In this document: piece after piece, positions 27,589 to 36,174 of the stretch
Position numbering within the stretch: position 1 is the first letter of the stretch
Layout of the letters: every line of letters starts with the position of its first letter
Assembly (NCBI RefSeq): GCF_003233655.1
Contig: NZ_CP029830.1
Coordinates: forward strand, 337,001 to 401,000
Direction: 5' to 3'
From: Azospirillum ramasamyi
GTDB lineage: Bacteria; Pseudomonadota; Alphaproteobacteria; Azospirillales; Azospirillaceae
DNA length: 64,000 bases
Translations under genes and position numbers: made by a program
Notes under the pieces: model-generated
What the model was told of the DNA's origin: nothing
The model's input: only the letters and a program-made list of their open reading frames with translations
The model's database searches: none

Positions 27589-28161
27589 ATGGTCAAGCCA
27601 CGCGAAAAAGGAAAGATTCCTCATACGGAATGGCCGACGATCCGGTCGCGTCACGCGGCGGGCCAATCGCTTGCGAGCATCGCTCGGGATTACGGATGCA
27701 CGGGACCGGCCATCCGCTACATCGTCAATCGTCCGGCCGACGCCGATGGAATGGTCGGAACCGCTCCGCCGCCGCAGGGCGGCGACCTGTCCGATAACAA
27801 CCAGCGGCCGGCCGCTGAAGCCACGCCCACGGATCAGAAAGCGCGTGTTCCCACGCGCAAAGACGACGCCCGGCCCGATGCGGCCGGCAGCGTTTCCGAA
27901 GCCGCGACGGCGGTACACGGCTTCGATGCCGAATTGCGCTGGCGGGTCAGCAGCGAAATCGCGTCGTTCCTCGCGGTATTCGATTCCTTCCTGACCGACA
28001 GCTCGCCGGAAACCTATGACCAGTTGCTCGGCGCCACCGACCGCCTGATGCGGGTGGCCGCGCGCACCCGCATTGAACTGGAACGCGCCCGCACATCCGA
28101 ACACTCCCGCCTACGCCGGGGGCGTTCCAGCGGGCAACCCAAACGCGTCGTCTCGACCTGA
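27589..28161 (+). CDS. Small HTH protein, function unknown
   Basis: A 190-residue protein starting MVKPREKGKIPHTEW. WPTIRSRHAAGQSLASIARDYG with the following CTGPAIRYIVNR reads as a resolvase/Hin-type helix-turn-helix (about residues 16-48). A low-complexity Pro/Asp/Gln-rich linker (about 55-100) leads to a predicted helical C-terminal region, VSSEIASFLAVFDSFLTDSS through LMRVAARTRIELERAR. I do not recognise a named family. Its place inside the polysaccharide locus makes a local regulator plausible. GAGGACG precedes ATG 27589 at short spacing; longer in-frame starts upstream have no family support. Confidence 0.6.
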   Translation: MVKPREKGKIPHTEWPTIRSRHAAGQSLASIARDYGCTGPAIRYIVNRPADADGMVGTAPPPQGGDLSDNNQRPAAEATPTDQKARVPTRKDDARPDAAGSVSEAATAVHGFDAELRWRVSSEIASFLAVFDSFLTDSSPETYDQLLGATDRLMRVAARTRIELERARTSEHSRLRRGRSSGQPKRVVST

Positions 28162-28356
28162 CCCGAACGCCGTAACGCCCGACCGCGGACAATGGCCGGA
28201 AATCGGCCCCTGCGGCATGGAGGCCCCACGCTTCATGCCGGAGTAGCCCCTTGTGGATCTTCCGTCTTTTGCTTTCACTGTTGCATTCTGCCTGCCGGCG
28301 TGCACCCAATAAGATAAAAAAAGAAGACGCATCGGGGAAACGCTGATCAAGGGGTC

Positions 28357-29724
28357 ATGATGCGCCGGATCATCACGCCGACGAAGATGCCCGCCCGTTT
28401 GCTTGAGGTTTTCCGGGGAAATGGGGCCTTCTTCGGGCGCGTCAGCGGTGATGTTATGCGCATCTCCGGCGCCATCGGACTGGCTCAGATCCTCGCTTTC
28501 GCGGCGGCACCGCTGCTGACGCGGCTCTACGGCCCGGAAGCCTTCGGCCACTTCGCCGTGCTGGGCGCCTTGGTCAACATCCTGCTGCCGCTCATTTCGC
28601 TGCGCTACAATTGGGCCTTGCCGCTTCCCAGAGATGACGTCACCGCGCGCGAGATCCTGGCCCTCTGCCTGGTGGTGACGGCCGCATCCTCAGCCGTCGT
28701 CGCCGCGTTGGGAATGGCGGCGCAACAGGCGCTGGCCGGCTGGATCGCCGTGACCATGACGGACATCTGGTTGCTGACCGCCGCCCTTCTGATCACCGGT
28801 CTGCACGAGGTCATGACGGGTTGGCTGGTCCGCCACCAGATGTTCCAGCAGGTGGCGGGCGTGCGCTTCATCACGCTGCTGGGCGTCGTCGCCGGCCAGA
28901 TCGGCTTCGGGGCGATCAATCCCGATGCGTCCAGCCTGCTTATGGGCCTGATCGGCGGCTATCTGCTCGGCTTCATTCGGGCCGCCTATCAATGCCGCGA
29001 TGCCCTGCAGGAGAGTGTACGCGGCATTGAATTGGGCCGCCTGTGCCGCGCCGCCCTGGAGTACCGCCGCTTTCCCCTGCTCACCACCCCGTCGAGCATC
29101 GTCAGCGGCATCAGTTCGCAGGTCCCCAATCTGGTTCTGCCGTCGCTGTATGGCATGGGGATGACCGGGCAATGGTCGCTGGCGCAGCGCGTGCTCTGGC
29201 AGCCCACCGCATTCATAGGGCAGGCGGTCAGCCAGGTTTTCTGGGGCAACGCGGCACGGCTGCAATGGGAGAACCCAAAGCGGTTGTGGCTGCTCTTCGT
29301 CTTCTTCAACGCCGGCCTGCTCGCGGTCATGGTGCCGGCGGTGGTGGTTCTCTGGCTCCCCGGAGACCTGTTCGTGTGGATCTTCGGTCCCAACTGGGGA
29401 CAGGCCGGGCAGTTCGCCGCGATCATCGTTCTGTCCAGCTTCGTCGGCCTCGCCGCGCATGGCACGGAAAGCCTTCACGTCTACGGGCTGAACCATTGGA
29501 TGCCGGGCTGGGAAACCTTCCGGCTGGTCCTGGTCGGCGGCGGGCTCGGCCTCGCCTGGTGGCTGGATCTGTCGGCGATGGGCTGCGTCGCCGCACTGAG
29601 CCTGGCCAACATCGTCGCCGACAGCAGCCTGCTCGCCCTCAACGCCGTCGCCATCCGGCGCATCCGGGCGCGGGCCGGACGCTCCGACACCGGACGGATG
29701 CCGGTGGCCAACCCTACCCGCTGA
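28357..29724 (+). CDS. Wzx-type polysaccharide flippase / lipopolysaccharide biosynthesis protein
   Basis: A 455-residue membrane protein with about 12 hydrophobic segments, of the MOP superfamily. RISGAIGLAQILAFAAAPLLTRLYGPEAFG is the N-terminal signature of Wzx-like proteins (the L-x-R-x-Y-G-P-E-x-F-G element), and FVWIFGPNWGQAGQFAAIIVLS the later conserved block. It flips lipid-linked repeat units to the periplasm. AAGGGGTC precedes ATG 28357. Together with the Wzy- and Wzc-like proteins at 2398-8039 it completes a Wzx/Wzy-dependent pathway. The repeat-unit structure it carries is unknown. Confidence 0.87.
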   Translation: MMRRIITPTKMPARLLEVFRGNGAFFGRVSGDVMRISGAIGLAQILAFAAAPLLTRLYGPEAFGHFAVLGALVNILLPLISLRYNWALPLPRDDVTAREILALCLVVTAASSAVVAALGMAAQQALAGWIAVTMTDIWLLTAALLITGLHEVMTGWLVRHQMFQQVAGVRFITLLGVVAGQIGFGAINPDASSLLMGLIGGYLLGFIRAAYQCRDALQESVRGIELGRLCRAALEYRRFPLLTTPSSIVSGISSQVPNLVLPSLYGMGMTGQWSLAQRVLWQPTAFIGQAVSQVFWGNAARLQWENPKRLWLLFVFFNAGLLAVMVPAVVVLWLPGDLFVWIFGPNWGQAGQFAAIIVLSSFVGLAAHGTESLHVYGLNHWMPGWETFRLVLVGGGLGLAWWLDLSAMGCVAALSLANIVADSSLLALNAVAIRRIRARAGRSDTGRMPVANPTR

Positions 29725-29774
29725 TCGCAACCGTTCCGGTCTGCGGTTCCACGATAGCCACGGAGGTCTTGAGG

Positions 29775-31058
29775 ATGCGCGCCGGGTTTCTGACGGTCGA
29801 CATCACCCCCGCCTGCGCCATCCCGCTCGCCGGTTACGCGGCCAGGAAGAACCCCTTCGCCCGCGTCGATTCTCCGCTGGAGGCGAACCTCGTGGTCCTG
29901 GCCGACGGCGACGGCATCCCCGTGGTGCTGGGAAGCCTGGACACCCTCTTCATCGGCGAGACCACCGTGGAGGCGATCGCCGCGGAGGCCGGAATTCCCA
30001 GAAGCCGGCTGCTTCTGGTCTCCACCCACACGCACAATGCGCCCTCCCTCGCCCCGGAGGTTCCCCGGCTCGGCCGGCATGACGCGGCTTACGGCGAGAT
30101 GGTGATCCGTCGCGTCGGCGGGGCGATCCGGCAACTGGCCGACGGGTGGACAAATTCGGTGTCGGTGGGACATGCCCGGCAGGCCGCGCCCTTCAACATC
30201 AACCGCCGCCGGCCGGCCTGGATGCTCGACTATGGCGCCCTGCGCCGCGAGAGGCGTTGGCGCTTCGGCAAATCCATCGCCTTGGCGCCGCATCGCGCGG
30301 GCCCGATCGAGCGGACGCTGCAATCCATCGTCATGCGCGACGGTTTGGGAAGGATCCGGGCCATTCTCTGGTCCTTTCCCTGCCATCCGGCCTTCTACCC
30401 TTTTCCAGACCATGTTTCGGCCGATTTTCCCGGAACGGTCCGGGCGCATCTTCGCGAGACGCTGGGGACCACCTGCCCGGTGATCTACTTACCCGGTCTG
30501 GCCGGGTCGGCGATTCCCGACATCTCCTTCCCGGTACCGCGCTCCTTCGGCGATCTCATCCGCATCGCGCTGCCCTTCAATCCCATTCTTCCCTGGTTCA
30601 CACCGGCGACCTACCGTGCCTGGACCGGCAGGATCGGCGCCGCAGCCACGGCCTGCGTGCACGCCGCCCGGCCGACGCGCAGCGAAGAAATGGTGATCCA
30701 TCGAAGCGCCCGCTCCTCACCCGTCTTCGTCACCCGCCCCCCTGGAAGGCCCGACATTGCTCTCGACGTGATGCGCTTGGATTTCGGCGATGCGTGCGGG
30801 ATCGTCGCCATGACGGGGGAAATGATTGGCGAGTGGGCCCCCCGCCTCCCTTCCCTGCTGTCGGAGCGGCGCATCGCCACCGGCTATCTGGCCGGGCCCT
30901 GCCTCTACGTTCCGACCGACGGGGCGGTGCAGGAGGGCGGATACGAGGCCGATCGCTTCCGCGATCTGTTCGACCTGAATGGGAATTTCGCTGCCGACCT
31001 CGACCGCAGCGTCCTTCATGCGATCTCCTGCCTGTTCAGCGGGGCCGGACATTCATGA
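29775..31058 (+). CDS. Neutral/alkaline ceramidase-like hydrolase
   Basis: A 427-residue protein resembling the N-terminal catalytic domain of neutral ceramidases (PF04734). MRAGFLTVDITPACAIPLAGYAARKNP is the family opening (G-x-x-D-I-T-P), VVLGSLDTLFIG follows, and LLLVSTHTHNAPSL carries the H-x-H zinc site. WSFPCHPAFY holds a further His, and VAMTGEMIGEW matches the later conserved block. There is no signal peptide, unlike secreted ceramidases, so it is probably cytoplasmic or an amidase with another substrate. GGAGG eight bases upstream of 29775 fixes the start; the long open frame upstream overlaps the flippase. An amide-linked sugar substituent is a possible target. Confidence 0.72.
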   Translation: MRAGFLTVDITPACAIPLAGYAARKNPFARVDSPLEANLVVLADGDGIPVVLGSLDTLFIGETTVEAIAAEAGIPRSRLLLVSTHTHNAPSLAPEVPRLGRHDAAYGEMVIRRVGGAIRQLADGWTNSVSVGHARQAAPFNINRRRPAWMLDYGALRRERRWRFGKSIALAPHRAGPIERTLQSIVMRDGLGRIRAILWSFPCHPAFYPFPDHVSADFPGTVRAHLRETLGTTCPVIYLPGLAGSAIPDISFPVPRSFGDLIRIALPFNPILPWFTPATYRAWTGRIGAAATACVHAARPTRSEEMVIHRSARSSPVFVTRPPGRPDIALDVMRLDFGDACGIVAMTGEMIGEWAPRLPSLLSERRIATGYLAGPCLYVPTDGAVQEGGYEADRFRDLFDLNGNFAADLDRSVLHAISCLFSGAGHS

Positions 31059-31181
31059 CGATCGGTTGGGGCGGGTCGTCCTCGCCCTGCTCACTGCGGC
31101 GGCCAACTTCATGAGCCGCCTCAGTGCATTCTGGAACCCGCCCTTTACCCCGGTGCCAGGGGGCCGCGCATAGGCGGTCCG

Positions 31182-31228
31182 CAAAAAGCCGCGGCGCTCG
31201 TGACGGCTGCCCTGCCGTCACGAGCGCC
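31182..31228 (-). terminator. Rho-independent terminator of the ABC importer operon
   Basis: A perfect 15-base stem (31193-31207 with 31214-31228) around a 6-base loop, followed on the minus strand by GGCTTTTTGC. It sits 8 bases after the permease stop at 31236. It also faces the convergent ceramidase-like gene. Confidence 0.85.
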
Positions 31229-31235
31229 CGCCGGT

Positions 31236-32048
31236 TCAGACGTTGACGCGGTAGCGCTTGAGCAGGCGCCGGGTCGCGTAGCGGACGATCCGGTCGAAGG
31301 CGTAACCCAGCAGACCGAGGGTGATGATGCCCACGAAGACCCATTCGGTCCGCCCGTAGTTGCGGGCGGTCCAGATCAGCGCGCCCAGCCCTTCCTGGGC
31401 CGAGACGATCTCGGCCGAGACGATGGTGAGGAAGGAGTTGCCCATGGCCAGCCGAGCGCCGGTGACCATGAACGGCACGCTCGACGGGACGACCACGGTC
31501 ATGACCGTCCGCAGCGTACCGGCGCCGAGCGCGCGGGCGGCGCGCAGGCGGATCTCGTCGGCGGACTGCACGCCGGCCATGGTGTTGATGGTGACGATGA
31601 AGACCGTGGTGTAGAAGATCAGCGCGATCTTCGACAGCTCGTCCGGCCCCAGCCAGATCACCGCCAGCGTGACGAAGGCGATGGGCGGGACGAAGCGGAA
31701 GAACTCCGTATAGGGGTCGAGCATCTGCCGGACCCAGCGGAAATGCCCCATCAGGATGCCGACCGGGATGCCCACGACCACGCCCAGGCCCCAGCCTGTG
31801 AGGATGCGGAAGGACGAGGCCACGATGGAATCCCACCACGTCCCGTCCTGCACCAGCTCGATGGCCGAGGTGAAGGTCAGGGCCGGCGACGGCAGGAAGA
31901 GGGGGTTGGTGCCGAGGCTGGCGAGGCCCCAGAGGGCGATGCCGCCGGCTACCGAGGCCAACGCCAGCAGGAACCGGCCGAACTGCTCCTTGTAGGGCAG
32001 CTTCCAGTCGGGGATGGCGGGAACCACGTTGCTGTATGCGCTACTCAC
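31236..32048 (-). CDS. ABC transporter permease, nitrate/sulfonate/taurine type
   Basis: A 270-residue inner-membrane permease with about six helices (PF00528). The EAA-type loop that docks the ATPase reads AARALGAGTLRTVMTVVVPSSVPF, with the conserved G. It resembles SsuC/TauC. It forms a three-gene unit with the ATPase and binding protein upstream. This importer class takes up sulfonates, nitrate, pyrimidines and several aromatic acids such as phthalate. Its location beside an aromatic oxygenase operon favours import of the aromatic substrate, but the solute is not shown by the sequence. Confidence 0.88.
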   Translation of the reverse strand: MSSAYSNVVPAIPDWKLPYKEQFGRFLLALASVAGGIALWGLASLGTNPLFLPSPALTFTSAIELVQDGTWWDSIVASSFRILTGWGLGVVVGIPVGILMGHFRWVRQMLDPYTEFFRFVPPIAFVTLAVIWLGPDELSKIALIFYTTVFIVTINTMAGVQSADEIRLRAARALGAGTLRTVMTVVVPSSVPFMVTGARLAMGNSFLTIVSAEIVSAQEGLGALIWTARNYGRTEWVFVGIITLGLLGYAFDRIVRYATRRLLKRYRVNV

Positions 32049-32078
32049 GTCGCGTCTCCGAATGAATGGGGGCGCCCG

Positions 32079-32858
32079 CTAGGCGGCCTGTTGTGCGCGC
32101 AGAACCTTGTCGACCTCGACCGCGATGCCGTCGCGCAGTTCGCGGTAGACCTCCACCGCCGCCGGATCGGCGTGGTCGCGCGGGTGCGGCAGGTCGATGG
32201 TCTTGATCGACTTGATGCCCGCGCGGGGGCCGGCGGTCATCGTCACCACCCGGTCGCCCAGGGTGATGGCCTCCCATATGTCATGGGTGACGAAGATGAA
32301 GGTCGACTGGTTGGTCCGGCGCAGGCGGTCGACCTCCTGCTGCAGCACTTCGCGGGTCTGGGCGTCCAGCGCGCCGAAGGGCTCGTCCATCAGCACGACC
32401 GACGGCTCGTTCACCAGAACGCGCGCGATCTGGGCGCGCTGGCGCATGCCGCCCGAAAGCTCCTTGGGGAAGCGGTTCAGGGCGTGGCTGAGCCCGACCA
32501 TCCGCAGATAGTGCTGGGCCGCCTCCGACCGCTCCTTCTTCGGAATGCCGCGGATGCGCAGGCCGTACTCCACGTTCTCCTGGACGGTGAGCCAGGGGAA
32601 GAGCGCCTCGGTGCTCTGGAAGACGACGCCGCGGTCGATGCCCGGCCCGCGGACCGGCTTGCCGCCGACCAGGATCTTGCCTTCGGCCTCGATGAAGCCG
32701 GCGATGACGTTGAGAAGCGTCGACTTCCCGCATCCGCTGGGCCCCAGCAGACAAAGGAACTCACCCGCCTCGATCGACAGGTCGACGTTGTGGACGATCT
32801 GGTTGCCGCCCAGCGTGATGGATACCCGCTCTAGCTCGATGGATGCGCCCAAAGCCAT
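32079..32858 (-). CDS. ABC transporter ATP-binding protein, SsuB/TauB type
   Basis: A 259-residue ATPase. LLGPSGCGKSTLLN is Walker A, LSGGMRQRAQIARVL is the signature, VVLMDEPFGALD is Walker B with the catalytic Glu, and FIFVTHDIWEA is the switch His. It powers the permease encoded 30 bases downstream. The start at 32858 gives MALGASIELERVSI, as in the family. No unusual features. Confidence 0.92.
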   Translation of the reverse strand: MALGASIELERVSITLGGNQIVHNVDLSIEAGEFLCLLGPSGCGKSTLLNVIAGFIEAEGKILVGGKPVRGPGIDRGVVFQSTEALFPWLTVQENVEYGLRIRGIPKKERSEAAQHYLRMVGLSHALNRFPKELSGGMRQRAQIARVLVNEPSVVLMDEPFGALDAQTREVLQQEVDRLRRTNQSTFIFVTHDIWEAITLGDRVVTMTAGPRAGIKSIKTIDLPHPRDHADPAAVEVYRELRDGIAVEVDKVLRAQQAA

Positions 32859-32865
32859 GATCAGG

Positions 32866-33819
32866 TCACTCCTTGACGAAGCCGAATTGCATGACCTTCC
32901 GGTAGTCGGCCTTCACCGGAGTCATCTTGGCCTGATGGAGGAATTCCGCGATCTGGTCGTAGCTCTCCAGATCCTCGGGAGTGAAGTCGCGGACGACGCA
33001 TTCGACGTCGCGCAGGAAGGATTCGGTCTGCTCCCGCGGGAGCTTGGCCAGGGCCCGGTTGGCGGTCACGGGGCGCGACAGGTCGCCGTTCGCCACACCC
33101 TCCTGTACGACCGCGCAGGCCTTCGCCAGGGTCGCGACCACCTTCTTCGCCGCGTCGCGGTTCTTGTCCAGCCAAGCGCCGTTGGCGGACAACCACATGG
33201 TGTAAGTGTAGCCGACGTCGGCGCTGGTCATCAGCACCTTGCCGCCCTGCTTGATGCCGACGCTCGGCCAGGGTTCCCAGACGAAGTAGGCGTCGATGGA
33301 CTTTCCGGCGAGCAGCGCCGGCAGTTCCGGCGGGCCGGCGTTGACCAGCTCGACCGACTTCGGGTCGATCTTGAACTTGTCGAGAAGCCTGTGGGTCACA
33401 TACTCCGACGAGGTGCCGGGGATGATGCCGAACTTCTTGATCTGGCTGACGTCCGTGATGCCGCTCTGGACCACCAGCTTGATGTACTTCCCGGACTGCT
33501 CGTAGATGACCAGCGGGCGGATGTCACCGCGGGTGATCCGGGTCAGCGTTCCCGGCTCCGCGGCGCCGACCAGATCGATCAGGCCGGCGTTGATGGAATC
33601 GAGCCCTTCGTTCGACTGGGTGAACTGCTGCAGCTGCACGTTCAGTCCGGCCTCGTCGAACATCTTCTCGTGCTTGGCCAGGAACATCGGCGTGAAGGCC
33701 GGGTCGATGCCGACGGCGAAGCGGATGGGCGGGGAGTCGGCGGCAGCCGGTCCGGTCACGGCCAGCAGGGCGGCGCATGCGAAACCCGCAACAAGCTTCC
33801 TCAGCTCAATTTTCGACAT
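32866..33819 (-). CDS. ABC transporter substrate-binding protein, SsuA/NMT1-like
   Basis: A 317-residue periplasmic binding protein. The N-terminus MSKIELRKLVAGFACAALLAVTGPAAADSPP is a Sec signal peptide with an A-x-A cleavage site near residue 28. The mature part (IRFAVGIDPAFTPMFLAKHEKMFDEAGLNV and GAAEPGTLTRITRGDI) is of the NMT1/SsuA family (PF09084/PF13379). The start at 33819 was chosen because it begins at the signal peptide. It should capture the solute for the importer. A copy of the GTATACGTT element lies about 345 bases upstream. Confidence 0.87.
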   Translation of the reverse strand: MSKIELRKLVAGFACAALLAVTGPAAADSPPIRFAVGIDPAFTPMFLAKHEKMFDEAGLNVQLQQFTQSNEGLDSINAGLIDLVGAAEPGTLTRITRGDIRPLVIYEQSGKYIKLVVQSGITDVSQIKKFGIIPGTSSEYVTHRLLDKFKIDPKSVELVNAGPPELPALLAGKSIDAYFVWEPWPSVGIKQGGKVLMTSADVGYTYTMWLSANGAWLDKNRDAAKKVVATLAKACAVVQEGVANGDLSRPVTANRALAKLPREQTESFLRDVECVVRDFTPEDLESYDQIAEFLHQAKMTPVKADYRKVMQFGFVKE

Positions 33820-34506
33820 TCTTTGTCTCTCCCTCTCTTGTTGAATGCCTACCTGTTCTGAAACCTCCGGCTGGAAGCCGTTGCCGGGACGCGGTCCGTG
33901 AGGACATCGGGCGGCAGGCGCTTCCGCCGCCACGGGCGGAAACGGCAATGAGGCTTTTGGTGTTTTCGTACTTACGGGCGCGGGTGGCGGAAGGCGCTCA
34001 CCGATGCGGGAGCGGTGACGTGCCGCGCATTGCCCCCTGGAAAGGTCGGCGCAGCCACGGCGGGACCGCGCCGGATCGAGGATGACCGCTCACCGTGAAA
34101 GAAACCAAACGTCGCCTCCTTCCCCAGGCAGGCACTCATGATGCGCCTGCCAAAGAATACTGTATACGTTTTGTCCGTGCCGCAAGCGAAATCGCCAAAA
34201 GAATAGAATAGCTTGAATCACTGATTAATATTTGTTCGATAATCGGCGCCTTTTCTACCGGCTAGGCCTTTCACTATCGCCAGTTTCCCGCCGTGGATTA
34301 CGTGGCACCCCCAACATATGTCTTATTTTTTGAGCCGCTCTTCCCAATTGATCTTTAAAATAGCTAGAAAGCGAAGAACTCCCTTCACTTGCCGGTCCTT
34401 TCGCCACAACCGTCCTTTCGAGCTACCCCGAAGCGCCTGGAGTGCCCTTCGCTTGGTGCACTCCAGGCCGCCCGCCACTCGGGATTGCCGGCGGCGGGTT
34501 CCTCCG
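33820..34506. other. Gene-free region, 687 bases, with one GntR-type half-site
   Basis: I find no gene here. The part from about 34180 to 34400 is clearly AT-rich for this genome (for example ATTAATATTTG and AATTGATCTTTAAAATAG). At 34164-34173 it holds ATACGTTTTG, one intact arm of the operator seen at 40486-40510; the other arm (34149-34158) is poorly conserved. It should contain the promoter of the importer operon. Confidence 0.5.
34435..34468 (-). terminator. Hairpin after the asparaginase-like gene
   Basis: An exact 11-base inverted repeat (34435-34445 with 34458-34468) with a 12-base loop, 39 bases past the stop of the asparaginase-like gene. There is no T-run after the stem, so it may be a weak terminator or a 3' stabilising hairpin. 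Confidence 0.4.
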
Positions 34507-35499
34507 TCAGCAGGTTGCGAGAATCGCCTGGATCTCCTGCGGATCGCGCGTCGCGGTCAGGGCCAGCGCCAGGGCGATGCGTGCCTTTTGCGGCGACAGG
34601 TCGCCGGCGCTGAGGATCCCGACCGCGACGTTGTAGTCCTGCACGGGAACTGGGCCCCAGGCTGCGCGGCTGGATTGCACCACGACCACACCCTTCCGCA
34701 CCGCCTCGATCAGCGCCTGGCGCTCGGCCGGCGCACAGCGTCCGGGCGCGAAACCGGCGCTGACGATCCCCTCCGCGCCGGCCGCGCGGAACGCCTCGAT
34801 CGCAGCGCCGTCCGCCCCGGCATAGGACATCACCACGTCCACGCGCGGCAGGGATTCGCGGCCGGCGAGGTCGAAGCGCCGACGCGTCGCGGACCGGACC
34901 GGGCGACGGCGCAGGGCCACCGTTCCATCCGCCTCGACGCGGCCGAGCGGCCCGAACTCCAGCGCCTGGAAGGCCGACAGCTCGAAGTTGGTCACCTTGG
35001 CGACATCGCGGGCGGAGAAGACATGGTTGTCCATGACGACCAGCACGCCGCAGTCCCGCGCCTCGGGCGCGGCGGCGACCGCCATCGCGGCGCGCAGATT
35101 GGCGCCCGCGTCGCTGCCGCTGGTGTTCGGGGGCCGCTGCGCGCCGACCAGGACGACGGTCGGCCCGATGTCCACGGTCAGGTCGAGGAACCACGCGGTC
35201 TCCTCCAGCGACGCGGTGCCGTGCGTGACGACGATCCCGTCGAGGTCGGGCCGCTCCCGGCAAAGGTCGGCGATGACCGTCAGCAGTTCGCGCCAGTCCG
35301 GCCAGCCGATGGCGGTGCTGCCGATGGTCCTGAAGGGAACCGGGATCGCCTCGACGCCGGGAAGCAGCGGCCCCAGCCGGTCGAGCACGGTGCCGATCGG
35401 GTTGACGATGCCGGAGTCGCCGTAATCCACCCAGTCGAACGGATGGCGGCCTTCCATGGCGATGGTGCCGCCGGCACCGATGATCGCGACGTTCCGCAT
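34507..35499 (-). CDS. Asparaginase-like amidohydrolase with altered substrate site
   Basis: A 330-residue member of the asparaginase/glutaminase family (PF00710). AIIGAGGTIAMEG carries the first catalytic Thr, and VVTHGTASLEETAWFLDLTV the second block with its Thr. Bacterial type II asparaginases have HGTDTMEETA there; the Asp that binds the substrate amino group (Asp90 in E. coli numbering) is replaced by Ala. FSARDVAKVTNFELSAFQA keeps the catalytic Lys. It therefore probably hydrolyses an amide lacking the alpha-amino group, or another amide. It is the last gene of the oxygenase operon and its ATG overlaps the ferredoxin stop. The start at 35499 fits the family N-terminus. Confidence 0.82.
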   Translation of the reverse strand: MRNVAIIGAGGTIAMEGRHPFDWVDYGDSGIVNPIGTVLDRLGPLLPGVEAIPVPFRTIGSTAIGWPDWRELLTVIADLCRERPDLDGIVVTHGTASLEETAWFLDLTVDIGPTVVLVGAQRPPNTSGSDAGANLRAAMAVAAAPEARDCGVLVVMDNHVFSARDVAKVTNFELSAFQALEFGPLGRVEADGTVALRRRPVRSATRRRFDLAGRESLPRVDVVMSYAGADGAAIEAFRAAGAEGIVSAGFAPGRCAPAERQALIEAVRKGVVVVQSSRAAWGPVPVQDYNVAVGILSAGDLSPQKARIALALALTATRDPQEIQAILATC

Positions 35500-35825
35500 C
35501 ACAGGGCCACCATCACGACGCCGTCCACGATCCGGGTCTCGTAGCTGCGCACCGGCTTCTCCGCCGGGTCGCCCTTGGGGCAGCCGTCGTGATAGCTGAA
35601 CAGACCGCCATGGAGCGGGCATTCCAGCACGCATTCGTCGGTGTCGAGATAGCCGTCGGACAGGTAGGCGACCCCATGGGTGCACAGGTCGTCCACGACG
35701 TGGAAGACGCCGCCGTGGTTGACGGCGCAGAGGCGCTTGGTGCCGATGAAGAAGGCCTTGTGCGCGCCGTCCCCGACCGCGTCGGCGGCGCACAGCTCCG
35801 TCCAGGTGAGCGTGGTTGTGGTCAT
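35499..35825 (-). CDS. Rieske-type [2Fe-2S] ferredoxin
   Basis: A 108-residue electron carrier. DDLCTHGVAYLSDGYL and ECPLHGGLFSYHDG give the two ligand pairs C-x-H and C-x-x-H of a Rieske cluster, about 17 residues apart as usual. It should pass electrons from the FAD reductase (39232) to the Rieske oxygenase (37829). The start at 35825 gives MTTTTLTWTELC, a typical ferredoxin N-terminus. Its stop overlaps the asparaginase-like start. Confidence 0.92.
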   Translation of the reverse strand: MTTTTLTWTELCAADAVGDGAHKAFFIGTKRLCAVNHGGVFHVVDDLCTHGVAYLSDGYLDTDECVLECPLHGGLFSYHDGCPKGDPAEKPVRSYETRIVDGVVMVAL

Positions 35826-35835
35826 CGTGTTGCCT

Positions 35836-36126
35836 TCAGATCGTGATTGGCAGCTTGGGGGGACTCGTGTAGGTGTCGGCCGAGATGCTGGCGACCACCG
35901 GCACACCGAAGCGCTGGGAGAAGGGCACCGTGCAGGCGACCAGATGGTTCGGTCCCTTGCTGGGGACCCCGATGGAAAAGACCGTGCCGTTGGGGAACTC
36001 CGCCACGCGCAGCGGCAGGGTGCGCTGACGGATGTCCGGCGTGGTGGTCTTGGGCACGACGGCACCGAGCCGCCCGAGATCGACCACGCAGGCGAAGCAC
36101 ATGCCGGTGCCCCAGCCCATTTGCAT
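35836..36126 (-). pseudogene. Short chimeric remnant resembling PyrK C-terminus joined to dihydroorotate dehydrogenase core
   Basis: A 96-codon frame reads MQMGWGTGMCFACVVDLGRLG, then VVPKTTTPDIRQR, NGTVFSIGVPSKG and FGVPVVASISADTY. The start resembles the Cys-rich end of dihydroorotate dehydrogenase electron-transfer subunits (M-x-C-G-x-G-x-C-x-x-C-V-V), and the rest resembles the LGAVVTKT and N-x-x-G-x-x-x-x-G blocks of the catalytic subunit. Normal proteins are about 280 and 310 residues. An ATG at 36175 overlapping the previous stop opens a different frame, MSGTRCLATLNPGD, so a frameshift may separate start and body. I call it a decayed fragment, but a short functional peptide is not excluded. 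Confidence 0.45.
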
Positions 36127-36174
36127 TCAGCGCGTCGCCCGGATTCAGGGTGGCGAGGCACCGGGTGCCGGACA

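Noticed and set aside
27395..27994. A plus-strand frame of 199 codons starting MNEKCRGHAML overlapping the HTH gene.
   Set aside because: The HTH frame has a recognisable motif; this overlapping frame has none.
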